From Peptostreptococcus sp. MV1 (GTDB taxonomy: Bacteria > Bacillota > Clostridia > Peptostreptococcales > Peptostreptococcaceae): a stretch of DNA of 64,000 nt. This document shows positions 17,146-26,143 of this stretch, in pieces (positions within the stretch are counted from its first letter, which is position 1; every line of letters starts with the position of its first letter). The notes beneath the pieces are model-generated. The model was not told where the DNA came from and ran no database searches. It worked only from the letters and a program-made list of their open reading frames with translations. Position numbers and translations under genes: made by a program. The stretch spans positions 1-64,000 of the forward strand of contig NZ_JRNB01000001.1 in NCBI RefSeq assembly GCF_000758885.1, given 5' to 3'.

Positions 17146-18168
17146 ATGAAGATTAGAGTTGGTTTAAACGGATTTGGAAGAATTGGTAGATCGGTATTAA
17201 GGATTACAGAAGCAGCAGCTGACAAGTATGAATATGAAGTAGTGGCTATAAATGCCAGAGCAAATGCTGAAACACTTGCCCACCTGTTTGAATATGATTC
17301 AAGCTACGGTATATTTGATGGACAGGTAGAAGTTAAGAACAACGATTGTATAAACGTAAACGGAAGAGATATAGCAATCACTAGAGCTGCTACTCCAGCT
17401 GAAATACCTTGGAAAGACCTAGGAGTTGACATAGTTATAGACAATACTGGCAAGTTCAAAACTAGAGAAGATGCTATGGGACATATAAATGCTGGAGCAA
17501 AGAAGGTTGTAATCACTTGCCCTGCAAAGAAGGAAGATATAACTATAGTGCTAGGCGTAAATGATGATAAATACGATCATGAATTACACAATATAATATC
17601 AAATGCATCTTGTACAACAAACTGTTTAGCTCCAGTAGCCAAGGTTATAGATGAAAAGTTTGGAATTGAAAATGGTATGATGACTACAGTTCATGCTTAT
17701 ACAAATGACCAGCAGGTACTAGACAAGACTCATAAGGACCTAAGAAGGGCTAGAGCTTGTGCTGGATCAATAATACCTACAACAACTGGTGCAGCTAAGG
17801 CAGTTTCACTAGTACTACCACAGCTAGAAGGAAAGCTAAACGGATTTTCTCTAAGAGTTCCAACTCAGACTGTATCTGTAGTTGACCTAGTTGTAAACCT
17901 AAAGAAGAAGGACGTAACTGCTGAAGAAATAAATGCAGCCCTAAAGGAAGCTTCTGAAAACGAATTAAAGGGTATATTAGGTTACTGTGACAAGCCACTA
18001 GTATCTGTAGACTTTAAGGGCGACAAGAGGTCTTCAATAGTAGATGCCCTATCAACTATGGTAATGAGCGATGGACTAGTTAAGGTAATATCTTGGTATG
18101 ACAATGAATGGGGTTATGCCGAAAGAACTGCTGACCTAGTTAACATGGTATCAAAAAAATTAAAATAG
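17146..18168 (+). CDS. gapA: Glyceraldehyde-3-phosphate dehydrogenase, type I
   Basis: This 340-residue glycolytic enzyme converts glyceraldehyde-3-phosphate, NAD and phosphate to 1,3-bisphosphoglycerate in the cytoplasm. GGAGG precedes ATG 17146. The NAD-binding GFGRIGR lies at residues 9-15, the catalytic Cys156 in SNASCTTNC, and the base His183 in VHAYTNDQ; the C-terminal WYDNEWGY is intact. The codons are the best adapted in the window, consistent with high expression. Unlike many clostridial loci, no pgk, tpi or cggR follows; a terminator at 18238 makes it monocistronic. Confidence 0.98.
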   Translation: MKIRVGLNGFGRIGRSVLRITEAAADKYEYEVVAINARANAETLAHLFEYDSSYGIFDGQVEVKNNDCINVNGRDIAITRAATPAEIPWKDLGVDIVIDNTGKFKTREDAMGHINAGAKKVVITCPAKKEDITIVLGVNDDKYDHELHNIISNASCTTNCLAPVAKVIDEKFGIENGMMTTVHAYTNDQQVLDKTHKDLRRARACAGSIIPTTTGAAKAVSLVLPQLEGKLNGFSLRVPTQTVSVVDLVVNLKKKDVTAEEINAALKEASENELKGILGYCDKPLVSVDFKGDKRSSIVDALSTMVMSDGLVKVISWYDNEWGYAERTADLVNMVSKKLK

Positions 18169-18237
18169 TAATTTCTTCACTGAAATAAATATAAATTTAT
18201 TTTCTAAGATTTAAACCCAATATAGTTAATTTATTAA

Positions 18238-18268
18238 AGTCACTTATGGTAACATAAGTGGCTTTTTT
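18238..18268 (+). terminator. Rho-independent terminator of gapA
   Basis: AGTCACTTATG (18238-18248) pairs with CATAAGTGGC (18253-18262) around a GTAA loop, followed by six T. Confidence 0.92.
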
Positions 18269-18467
18269 CTGCATATGATGTTTTTTTATCCTCAAGATGA
18301 AGATAATTTCATTTTAGAAAAGTCTAGATGTGGTATAATTAGATGTAATAATATAGGTATTATATATAGTTAATTATACTTAAATATTTATCTATATATA
18401 TGTATTAATTTTAAAAATTCGAGTGATGGGTAGCATATATAGTGTGTTACCGATGAGGAGGTACAAG

Positions 18468-21400
18468 ATGGAGAAGGTCTATAATTTAGGGATAGATATT
18501 GGCTCCACAACAGTTAAAGCAGTTGTATTGTCAGAAGATAATTCAATATTATATAAGGAATATAGAAGGCACTTTTCTGATGTAAAAAAGGCAGTTGGTG
18601 ACCAATTAAGAGATATCTTCAAGAAAATAGGTAATATCAGTGTAAGGTCAGTTATAACAGGATCGGGTGGTATAGGTCTATCAAAGAAGATAGGTATAAA
18701 ATTTGAACAGGAGGTTATCTCCAGTACAAAATCTATAGAACACTATAATCCAGACACAGATGTAGTTATAGAACTTGGTGGAGAAGATGCAAAAGTTACC
18801 TTCCTATCAGGAGGTATTGACCAGAGAATGAATGGTATCTGTGCAGGCGGTACAGGAGCTTTTATTGACCAGATGGCATCTCTGTTAAAGACAGATGCTG
18901 CAGGTCTAAATGAGCTTGCTAAAAATTTCAAGGTAATATATCCTATCGCTTCAAGGTGTGGTGTATTTGCAAAGACAGATATACAACCCCTTATAAATGA
19001 TGGAGCCAGCAAGTCAGACATAGCCATGAGTATATTCAATGCAGTTGTCGTGCAAACAGTCAGCGTTTTGTCCTGTGGTAGAAAAATAGAGGGAAATGTA
19101 GCCTTTTTAGGTGGCCCCCTATACTTTTTGTCAGAGTTGAGAAGGCAGTTTGCAAACGTCTTGAAATTGGAAGATAAAAACATTATTTTCCCTGAAAATG
19201 CCCAACTATATGTGGCAATGGGGGCAGCACTTTTGGCGTCAAATGAAAGAGTATATTCTATCAAAGAATTAATAGATATGGTTGAAGGAGTGGATAGCCT
19301 TGAAGATGCAAATAATGATGAAATAATACCATTATTTGAGGATGACAAGGACTATGATGATTTCAAGGCTAGACATGCCAAGGCCTGTGTAAAAAGAGAT
19401 ACTATAGAAAATTATCAGGGGAACTGTTTCTTTGGTATCGATGCTGGTTCAACTACTACCAAGGCTGTCCTAATAGGTGACCAAGGACAAATACTATATT
19501 CGCATTATGGTAGCAATGAGGGAAGTCCCCTAGATATGAGTATTAAAATACTAAAGGATATATATTCTAAGCTACCACAAGGATGTTCTATCACTAGGGC
19601 TACTGTGACGGGCTATGGTGAAGAGCTGATAAAGAAGGCCCTTAGGATAGATGAAGGTGAAATAGAGACTATTGCCCACTACAAGGCTGCCAAGTTCTTT
19701 GATCCTGAGGTGGATTTTATACTCGATATAGGTGGCCAAGACATGAAGTGCCTAAAGATAAAGGATGGGGTAATTGACCAGATTATCTTAAATGAAGCCT
19801 GTTCTTCCGGCTGTGGTTCCTTCCTTGAGTCATTTTCAAAGTCCCTACATATGGATATAGTTGATTTTTCAAAGGTGGGAGTAGAGTCGGAAAATCCGGT
19901 GGACCTAGGTTCTAGGTGTACTGTATTTATGAATTCCAGGGTCAAGCAGGCCCAAAAGGAAGGGGCGACAGTAGCAGACATATCTGCAGGTTTGGCATAT
20001 TCAGTAGTGAAAAACGCCCTCTTCAAGGTTATCAAACTAAGAGACGTTGAAGAGCTTGGAAAAAATGTCGTAGTCCAGGGTGGAACATTCTACAATGACC
20101 TAGTCTTGAGGTCTTTTGAAATCTTGACAGGTAGGGAGGTTACTAGACCTGATATAGCAGGGCTAATGGGAGCCTTCGGTTGTGCCTTAATATCTAGAGA
20201 AAAATACAGGGGCATCAGGTCTAATATATTGAATATAGACCAGCTAAACGACATCACAGTTGAGTCAAGTGTAACCAGGTGTAAGGGATGCTCAAATAAG
20301 TGCCTGCTGACTATAAACAAGTTTTCTGAGGCAGAAATATTTGTATCAGGCAATAGGTGTGAGGTTGGTGAGGCAATCTATACACATAAGAAAATACAAA
20401 AAGACAAGAAAAACATAAATATATATAAATATAAGTATGATAGGCTGTTTGACTACAAGTCACTAAGTCCACAGGATGCCAAGAGAGGCATAATCGGTGT
20501 CCCAAGAGTACTGAATATGTATGAAAATTATCCATTTTGGCATACATTTTTAACTCAGCTTGGATTTTCAGTAGTTTTATCGTCAAAGTCCAGCAAGGAT
20601 ATATTTGAAAAGGGCATTAGCTCGATTGCTTCAGATACTGTATGTTACCCAGCCAAGTTAGTTCACGGACATATTGAAGACCTAATAGAAAAGGGAGTAA
20701 AGACAATATTCTACCCTTCTGTTACGCATGAATTTAGGGAAGACCCAGAGTCTGACAACCACTTCAACTGTCCGGTGGTGACATCTTATCCGGAAGTTAT
20801 AAAGAGTAATATGGATTCACTTGAAGAAAACAATATAAAGTATATAAATTTCTTCATAACACTAAACAATAAAAATAAGTTGAAAAAGAGAATATATTCT
20901 GCCATGAAGTATCACTACCCTGATATTAGTCAGGAGGAGATAAACAAGGCTATTGATATGGCGACAAGAGAGTATGACCTATTCAAGGCCCAGGTGAGAC
21001 AAAAAGGTGAAGAAGCAGTATCCTATCTAGAGGAAAATAACCTAAAGGGCATAGTCCTAGCAGGCAGACCCTACCATTTGGACCCAGAAATCAACCACGG
21101 TATACCTGAATTGATTAACTCCTTGGGCATGGCAGTCCTATCAGAGGATTCTATTTGTCACCTGGCCCACATTGATAGGCCTCTAAGGGTAGTTGACCAG
21201 TGGGTATATCATTCAAGACTATACAAGGCTGCAGAATTCTGTAAAAACCATGACAACCTAGATATGGTCCAGTTAAACTCTTTTGGATGTGGCTTGGATG
21301 CCGTGACAACTGAACAGGTAGAGGATATACTGAGCGAAAAGTCTAAGATACATACCGTTATCAAGATAGATGAGGGCAACAACCTAGGTGCAGCCAAGAT

Positions 21401-22772
21401 AAGGCTGAGGTCCCTAAAGGCAGCTATCAATGAAAGAGAACAAAGTGGTATAAGGCCATCACAACTAGAAGAAAAGAAGGTCCAATACCAAAAGAATACT
21501 CGCTTGAATACCAAGCATACACTTTTGGCACCACAAATGGCACCAATTCAATTCCAGTTTATTGAGAGGGCCATGCAGGATTCAGGGCTCGATCTAGTAA
21601 TATTAAACAACAATTCATCAGAGATAATAGATGAGGGACTAAGATATGTAAACAATGATGCCTGCTATCCAGCCATAATAGTAATTGGTCAATTGATACA
21701 TGCCCTAAAGTCAGGCAAGTACGACCTGGACAATACTACTGTACTTATGACACAGACAGGTGGTGGATGTAGGGCAACCAACTACATCTCCTTTTTGAGA
21801 AAGGCCCTAAAGTCTGCAGGTTTTCCTAATGTACCAGTAGTATCCATCAGTGCCCAGGGTATAGAAGACAATGGATTTAGAGAACAAATCAACATCAAGG
21901 TTATAAACAAGCTGGTAATGGGGGCAGTATACGGAGACCTTTTGATGAAGGTCCTACTGAGGGTAAGACCCTATGAAAGGATACCAGGTAGTGCCAACCA
22001 ACTATATGAAAAATGGTGTCAAAAATGTAAGGACTCACTAAAGGATGCAAGCATTAGGCAGTTTAAGAGAAATATCAAGGACATAGTTTCAGATTTTGAT
22101 AGGCTAGAAATAAGCAATGAAGTAAAACCAAGGGTAGGCCTAGTAGGAGAAATCCTAGTCAAGTTTAGCCCTATAGCCAATAATGACTTGATAGGCATCT
22201 TAGAAAAAGAAGGGGCAGAAGCTGTTGTTCCAGAGTTAATTAATTTCTTTATGGCATGTGCCTATAATAACATCTATAAGTACAAAAACCTAGAAGGATC
22301 TTGGAAGAGTATGATGGCCAGCAAGGCAGTTGTCAAGGTACTAGAAACATATATGGCTACCTATACATCGGCCCTTAAGGCAAGTAAAAGATTTGAACCT
22401 CCTAAGAAGATAGACGACCTAGCAAACTTTACAAAGTCATTTGTATCCCTGGGTAACCAGACAGGTGAAGGCTGGCTATTGCCAGGAGAAATGCTAGAGC
22501 TACTAGAGTCAGGATGTAACAATATCATATGTATGCAGCCATTTGGTTGCCTTCCTAACCATATTATAGGTAAGGGTGTAATCAAGGGAATAAAGAAGGA
22601 ATTTCCTAAGGCAAATATAATCCCAATAGACTATGACGCATCAGCGACATCGGTCAACCAGCTAAATAGGATTAAACTAATGTTGGCTACAGCCTTTAAA
22701 GAAACTAAAAATGGCCAAGATATTATATATGGTTCAAGGTTTAAACCAATTGATTTAAACCTTCATAGATAG
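18468..22772 (+). CDS. Giant 2-hydroxyacyl-CoA dehydratase activase-related protein (BadF/HgdC plus HgdB-like)
   Basis: This is a 1434-residue cytoplasmic protein. ATG 18468 follows GAGGAGG; the in-frame start at 18423 has no ribosome site. It has two consecutive ASKHA activase modules, each beginning with a phosphate-binding loop (GIDIGSTTVK near 7, GIDAGSTTTK near 325) and each keeping both 4Fe-4S ligand motifs (GICAGGTGAF with SRCGVF; NEACSSGCGSF with SRCTVF). The second half begins with a Cys motif (CKGCSNKC) and continues as DUF2229 and HgdB-like dehydratase domains. Known activases use ATP to inject an electron into 2-hydroxyacyl-CoA dehydratases. This fused form is widespread in anaerobes and its substrate is not established. 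No fermentation genes flank it. Length is normal for the fused family. Confidence 0.9.
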   Translation: MEKVYNLGIDIGSTTVKAVVLSEDNSILYKEYRRHFSDVKKAVGDQLRDIFKKIGNISVRSVITGSGGIGLSKKIGIKFEQEVISSTKSIEHYNPDTDVVIELGGEDAKVTFLSGGIDQRMNGICAGGTGAFIDQMASLLKTDAAGLNELAKNFKVIYPIASRCGVFAKTDIQPLINDGASKSDIAMSIFNAVVVQTVSVLSCGRKIEGNVAFLGGPLYFLSELRRQFANVLKLEDKNIIFPENAQLYVAMGAALLASNERVYSIKELIDMVEGVDSLEDANNDEIIPLFEDDKDYDDFKARHAKACVKRDTIENYQGNCFFGIDAGSTTTKAVLIGDQGQILYSHYGSNEGSPLDMSIKILKDIYSKLPQGCSITRATVTGYGEELIKKALRIDEGEIETIAHYKAAKFFDPEVDFILDIGGQDMKCLKIKDGVIDQIILNEACSSGCGSFLESFSKSLHMDIVDFSKVGVESENPVDLGSRCTVFMNSRVKQAQKEGATVADISAGLAYSVVKNALFKVIKLRDVEELGKNVVVQGGTFYNDLVLRSFEILTGREVTRPDIAGLMGAFGCALISREKYRGIRSNILNIDQLNDITVESSVTRCKGCSNKCLLTINKFSEAEIFVSGNRCEVGEAIYTHKKIQKDKKNINIYKYKYDRLFDYKSLSPQDAKRGIIGVPRVLNMYENYPFWHTFLTQLGFSVVLSSKSSKDIFEKGISSIASDTVCYPAKLVHGHIEDLIEKGVKTIFYPSVTHEFREDPESDNHFNCPVVTSYPEVIKSNMDSLEENNIKYINFFITLNNKNKLKKRIYSAMKYHYPDISQEEINKAIDMATREYDLFKAQVRQKGEEAVSYLEENNLKGIVLAGRPYHLDPEINHGIPELINSLGMAVLSEDSICHLAHIDRPLRVVDQWVYHSRLYKAAEFCKNHDNLDMVQLNSFGCGLDAVTTEQVEDILSEKSKIHTVIKIDEGNNLGAAKIRLRSLKAAINEREQSGIRPSQLEEKKVQYQKNTRLNTKHTLLAPQMAPIQFQFIERAMQDSGLDLVILNNNSSEIIDEGLRYVNNDACYPAIIVIGQLIHALKSGKYDLDNTTVLMTQTGGGCRATNYISFLRKALKSAGFPNVPVVSISAQGIEDNGFREQINIKVINKLVMGAVYGDLLMKVLLRVRPYERIPGSANQLYEKWCQKCKDSLKDASIRQFKRNIKDIVSDFDRLEISNEVKPRVGLVGEILVKFSPIANNDLIGILEKEGAEAVVPELINFFMACAYNNIYKYKNLEGSWKSMMASKAVVKVLETYMATYTSALKASKRFEPPKKIDDLANFTKSFVSLGNQTGEGWLLPGEMLELLESGCNNIICMQPFGCLPNHIIGKGVIKGIKKEFPKANIIPIDYDASATSVNQLNRIKLMLATAFKETKNGQDIIYGSRFKPIDLNLHR

Positions 22773-22778
22773 TATAAT

Positions 22779-22814
22779 ATAAGTACTCTATTATAGATAG
22801 GGTACTTATTTTTT
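22779..22814 (+). terminator. Rho-independent terminator after the activase gene
   Basis: An 11-bp stem pairs ATAAGTACTCT (22779-22789) with AGGGTACTTAT (22799-22809) with one wobble, followed by six T. The next gene's ribosome site begins immediately after it. Confidence 0.85.
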
Positions 22815-22830
22815 GGAAGGAGTTAAAATA

Positions 22831-24156
22831 TTGGATATAAGTAATGAAGCTTTCGTCTCCCTATATGATGATAACTATATAAACGAAGATCTAATAATAT
22901 ACCAAGGTAGGTTTTATATATATGGAACTTATGACATTAAATGTCAGGGTACTATCTATTACAAGATAACCGACCCAGTATCAATAAATTTCAAGGCACG
23001 TGTATATAAATACGATACCATATCAGACTACATAGATGATCTATCCATGGAAGAAATATCCTTGGAAATACCAGGCTACAAGATTATAAACGCCGAGATA
23101 GTACAAACATCAAACGGCGAAATCTATGGCTATGTCAATGACATTATAATCAAGTCAAAGGATACAGATGTAGACTATGCCCAGTTCGATATAATAAATA
23201 TGGATAAGATACCTGGCAAGCTGGCAAAACTAGGTTACTTGGTATATGCTGCTAGGATAGAATTTGAGGTAAATGACTATACAATTGTCATAGATAAAAA
23301 CTATAAGTACAACAAGGAAATGCATAACAACTTGGTGTCAAAAAGTGGTAGCATAATAACACATACAGGTAGGATTTATAAAAAAGATGCTAGTCGGGTC
23401 AAGACAAAAAAGCTAAGGAATATTTTAAACAACCTATCAACGGCCCTATCTTTTTCCTGTGGCAGATATATAAATATAATTAATGCACATGGATATCTAG
23501 ATGGAAAGGAAAGCTACAGGGAATGGTGTAAGAACTATTCATCGGACTACAGGTTTGTATTTAACTGGACATCCACAATATCCAACTACTACAATATAGA
23601 GAAATACCTATCATTGATGTGTAAAAAACTAGAGGATTCATACTATAGTGGGGCTATAACCAATACACTAGACTGGTACCTAGAATCGCTAAATGGAAAC
23701 AATATCGACAATAATATTATTTCTATACAGACAGCGTTAGAAATGTTATCATACGTAGTCTTAGTTGAAATGAAGGAGGTATATTCAAGACAAGAATATG
23801 ATAGTCATCCCGCTAATCAAAATATCAGAAGACTTCTGAAAGAATGTATGTTAGATACTAGCATATCAAAAATAGATCAATTTTCCATGGAACTAAAAAA
23901 CAGTTTTAATGATGGAGTTGACCTGATTACCTACTACAGAAACTCTGTAGTTCACCCTAGCAAGTCAAAACAGGGCAACAAGTTGGTATTTGAAGATATG
24001 TGGAATACAACGCTTCTAGGCATAAACTACATCGAACTGGTAATACTCTACCTGATAAACTACAGGGGTGAATATACAGATAGGTTCAAAGATATTAGTT
24101 TTGGTCAGGTGAACTTGGTACCTTGGGCAAGGAGCCAAACTTCTAAAACAAGATAG
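22831..24156 (+). CDS. Uncharacterised protein with a C-terminal HEPN-type RNxxxH motif
   Basis: The product is 441 residues. TTG 22831 is chosen because AAGGAG at 22817-22822 stands 8 bases upstream; the frame from 22813 would run through that site. Residues 1-200 are beta-rich (YQGRFYIYGTYDIK and similar). Residues ~200-430 are helical and contain RNSVVH (Arg370-His375), which fits the R-x4-6-H signature of HEPN ribonucleases, in the context YYRNSVVHPSKSK. The architecture, a beta N-terminal domain followed by a HEPN helical bundle, resembles ApeA-like HEPN proteins tied to phage defence and other RNA-cutting systems. It has no antitoxin or nuclease partner beside it. RNase activity is an inference from the motif; the family is not certain. 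Confidence 0.7.
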   Translation: MDISNEAFVSLYDDNYINEDLIIYQGRFYIYGTYDIKCQGTIYYKITDPVSINFKARVYKYDTISDYIDDLSMEEISLEIPGYKIINAEIVQTSNGEIYGYVNDIIIKSKDTDVDYAQFDIINMDKIPGKLAKLGYLVYAARIEFEVNDYTIVIDKNYKYNKEMHNNLVSKSGSIITHTGRIYKKDASRVKTKKLRNILNNLSTALSFSCGRYINIINAHGYLDGKESYREWCKNYSSDYRFVFNWTSTISNYYNIEKYLSLMCKKLEDSYYSGAITNTLDWYLESLNGNNIDNNIISIQTALEMLSYVVLVEMKEVYSRQEYDSHPANQNIRRLLKECMLDTSISKIDQFSMELKNSFNDGVDLITYYRNSVVHPSKSKQGNKLVFEDMWNTTLLGINYIELVILYLINYRGEYTDRFKDISFGQVNLVPWARSQTSKTR

Positions 24157-24204
24157 GGCCTAGATTATTATTTGAAGATATATGATATATACTATAAAAT
24201 TAGA

Positions 24205-24249
24205 AGTTTTTTAAAACTTTTAAAAAACTTTTAAAAAACTTTCAAAAGT
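24205..24249 (+). repeat. Short AT-rich tandem repeats upstream of the T-box promoter
   Basis: Three imperfect copies of an 11-base unit (CTTTTAAAAAA) end just before the -35 box. It is too short and AT-rich to be a CRISPR. It may act as an UP element or be slipped-strand sequence. Confidence 0.5.
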
Positions 24250-24251
24250 CC

Positions 24252-24280
24252 TTGACAAATGCTAAACCATGGACTAAAAT
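24252..24280 (+). promoter_or_regulatory. Promoter of the T-box-controlled amino-acid transporter
   Basis: A perfect -35 TTGACA (24252-24257) and TAAAAT (24275-24280) with a 17-base spacer. The expected transcript start is near 24287, at the head of the T-box leader. Confidence 0.8.
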
Positions 24281-24287
24281 GTTTTAT

Positions 24288-24582
24288 AACAAGTAAAGAA
24301 ACCACAAAACTAAAGACTTTGACTAGAAATAGTAGGTATATGAAGTTAATCAGAGAGTTGCTGGTTGGTGAGAAGCACATTACAGATTATATTGAACACA
24401 TCTATGAGTTGGATACCGAAATTAAAGTAGGCTATCACGTGAACACACGTTACAGTGTTAGAGTATTATATAGTACTCGATGAGGTTACTATTGTGAGAT
24501 AGTAACGAATAGAGGTGGGAACACGAAGTATTGGATTTTATACTCTCGTCCTCTGGCAGACGTCAGGGCACGGGAGTTTTTT
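24288..24582 (+). ncRNA. T-box leader (tRNA-sensing riboswitch) for an amino-acid ABC transporter
   Basis: Stem I carries the distal conserved AGAGAG and GGTTGGTGAGAAGC elements (24353-24375). GGTAT and ATACC close the upper helix, followed by GAA and a candidate specifier ATT at 24421-24423, then AAAGTAGG. Stem III is a perfect GTTACTAT/ATAGTAAC hairpin (24485-24492, 24499-24506). The T-box sequence is AGAGGTGGGAACACG (24511-24525). The terminator is at 24542-24582. Uncharged tRNA binding would favour the antiterminator and switch on the genes at 24647-26788. By alignment the specifier reads Ile (AUU), but the variable base after TGG is G, which would pair with C73 (typical of tRNA-His); the amino acid is therefore uncertain. 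Confidence 0.88.
24542..24582 (+). terminator. T-box regulatory terminator
   Basis: ACTCTCGTCCTCTG (24542-24555) pairs with CAGGGCACGGGAGT (24564-24577) with two wobbles and one mismatch, followed by a T run. It competes with the antiterminator formed by the T-box sequence. Confidence 0.88.
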
Positions 24583-24646
24583 GTGTGTATTCTATCCTGG
24601 ACCTGACTAAGGCATATTTAATTATATTTTTTAGGAGGAAAAGAAA

Positions 24647-25450
24647 ATGAAAAAAGGTATTATCAAAAAGACAGTGATGTTGGGCTTAGGACTATTATTA
24701 GCGACTGGTATGGTTGGATGCTCAAATGGTAAGGATGACCAAAAGGCCGCTGATACTGGCAACAAAAAAGAAGTCGTGATTGGACTTGACAACACATTCG
24801 TTCCTATGGGCTTCTTAAATGACAAAAATGAGCTAGAAGGTTTCGACGTAGACCTAGCCAATGAAGCCTTCAAGAGGGCCGGTTATACAGTTAAATTCCA
24901 GAACATAGACTGGTCAATGAAGGAACAATCACTGAACAATGGAAATGTTGACTGTTTATGGAATGGTTATTCTATAACAGAAGAACGTAAGGCAAAGGTA
25001 AACTTCTCAAAGCCATACTTTGACAACAAACAAATAGCAGTTACAATGGCAAAGGAAAGCCCTACAAAGCTAGGAGATCTAAAAGACCAGATTGTTGGTA
25101 CACAGGCAGCATCATCAGCCCTAGAAGCAATTGAAGCAAATAAGGAATTTATAGGTATGATTAAGGACAAGAAGCCTGTTACATACGATACATATGACAA
25201 GGCTCTTAGGGACCTAGAAATAGGCAGGATAAAGGCAGTAGTCGGCGATGAAGTTCTTCTAAAATACTATATTAGCCAGAGGGGTGCAGACAAGTACAAG
25301 GTACTAGAAGGCGACCTAGGTAGTGAAGAATACGGTGTTGGTTTCAGAAAGAAAGACACAGAATTAAGAGACGCACTAGACAAGGCCCTAGATGATATGA
25401 AGGCCGATGGTACATTTGACCAGATAAAGAAGAAATGGTTCAACCAATAA
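24647..25450 (+). CDS. Amino-acid ABC transporter substrate-binding lipoprotein
   Basis: This 267-residue protein of the SBP_bac_3 family is preceded by AGGAGG. A lipoprotein signal ends in GMVGC, so Cys25 is the likely lipidated residue. The mature domain opens with VVIGLDNTFVPMGF, followed by LEGFDVDLANEAFKRAG and DCLWNGYSITEERK, typical polar-amino-acid binding protein segments; YGVGFRKKD and a C-terminal lysine-rich helix complete the fold. It captures an amino acid outside the membrane and hands it to the permease at 25515. The upstream T-box makes it the first gene of an operon sensitive to aminoacyl-tRNA. Substrate (isoleucine versus histidine or other) is unresolved. Confidence 0.93.
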   Translation: MKKGIIKKTVMLGLGLLLATGMVGCSNGKDDQKAADTGNKKEVVIGLDNTFVPMGFLNDKNELEGFDVDLANEAFKRAGYTVKFQNIDWSMKEQSLNNGNVDCLWNGYSITEERKAKVNFSKPYFDNKQIAVTMAKESPTKLGDLKDQIVGTQAASSALEAIEANKEFIGMIKDKKPVTYDTYDKALRDLEIGRIKAVVGDEVLLKYYISQRGADKYKVLEGDLGSEEYGVGFRKKDTELRDALDKALDDMKADGTFDQIKKKWFNQ

Positions 25451-25514
25451 TAAATATACAAAAATAAGCCTACCACATAAGACTAAAAAAGTGACAGGCA
25501 ACAGGAGGAAATAA

Positions 25515-26132
25515 ATGATTGAAGGGGTTAAAATAGTTTTAGAATTGTTCTTTGTAACAACAATATTTTCCATACCCTTGGGTATAGCAGTGGCCTTTGT
25601 AAGGCTATCAAATAATAAAATAGCTAGTTCAGTATCTAGCTTCTATATATGGATAATGAGAGGAAGCCCCCTATTACTACAGATGATGTTTTTCTACTAT
25701 GTACTTCCAATAATCAGTCCAAAGCTAGTATTTGACCAGCTGACAGTGGCCTTTATAGCCTTTGTAATCAACTATGCAGCTTATTATGCAGAGATATTCA
25801 GAGGGGGCCTACTATCAATAGACAAGGGACAGTTTGAAGCAGCCAAGGTACTAGGATTTGATAAAATCACAATGTACAAGAGGATAATTTTACCCCAGTT
25901 GACAAAGAGGGTCTTGCCACCAGTTTCCAATGAACTGATTACCCTAGTAAAGGATACTTCACTAGTATACATCTTGGGACTAAACGACCTATTAAGGGTA
26001 GCGACTGCGGCCAGCAACAGGCAAGCCAGCTTGATGCCTTTCGCCTATGCAGCAGTTATATACTTGGTGATGACAGCCATCCTAACAAAATTGATGGCAC
26101 TCTTAGAGAAGAGATATTCATACTATAGGTAA
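25515..26132 (+). CDS. Amino-acid ABC transporter permease (HisM family)
   Basis: This 205-residue protein is preceded by AGGAGG. It has about five TM helices and the EAA loop (QFEAAKVLGFDKITMYKRIILPQ, around 110-130) that docks on the ATPase. The early IWIMRGSPLLLQMMFFYY segment is typical of polar amino-acid uptake permeases. It probably works as a homodimer with the lipoprotein and the ATPase on either side. Operon spacing is 64 bases from the upstream gene and 11 to the next. Confidence 0.94.
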   Translation: MIEGVKIVLELFFVTTIFSIPLGIAVAFVRLSNNKIASSVSSFYIWIMRGSPLLLQMMFFYYVLPIISPKLVFDQLTVAFIAFVINYAAYYAEIFRGGLLSIDKGQFEAAKVLGFDKITMYKRIILPQLTKRVLPPVSNELITLVKDTSLVYILGLNDLLRVATAASNRQASLMPFAYAAVIYLVMTAILTKLMALLEKRYSYYR

Positions 26133-26143
26133 GGGGTGATAAG

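Noticed and set aside
18743-19348. A 201-codon minus-strand open frame.
   Set aside because: Antisense to the first activase module of the large dehydratase-activase-related gene; no ribosome site and no recognisable protein.
24205-24249. Tandem AT-rich repeats as a possible CRISPR or iteron array.
   Set aside because: Units are 11 bases, almost only A and T, and have no spacers. No cas or rep gene is present.
24259-24483. A 74-codon open frame beginning in the -35/-10 spacer of the T-box promoter.
   Set aside because: It lies across the T-box stem I and specifier region, has no ribosome site and no protein-like composition. The RNA structure explains the sequence.
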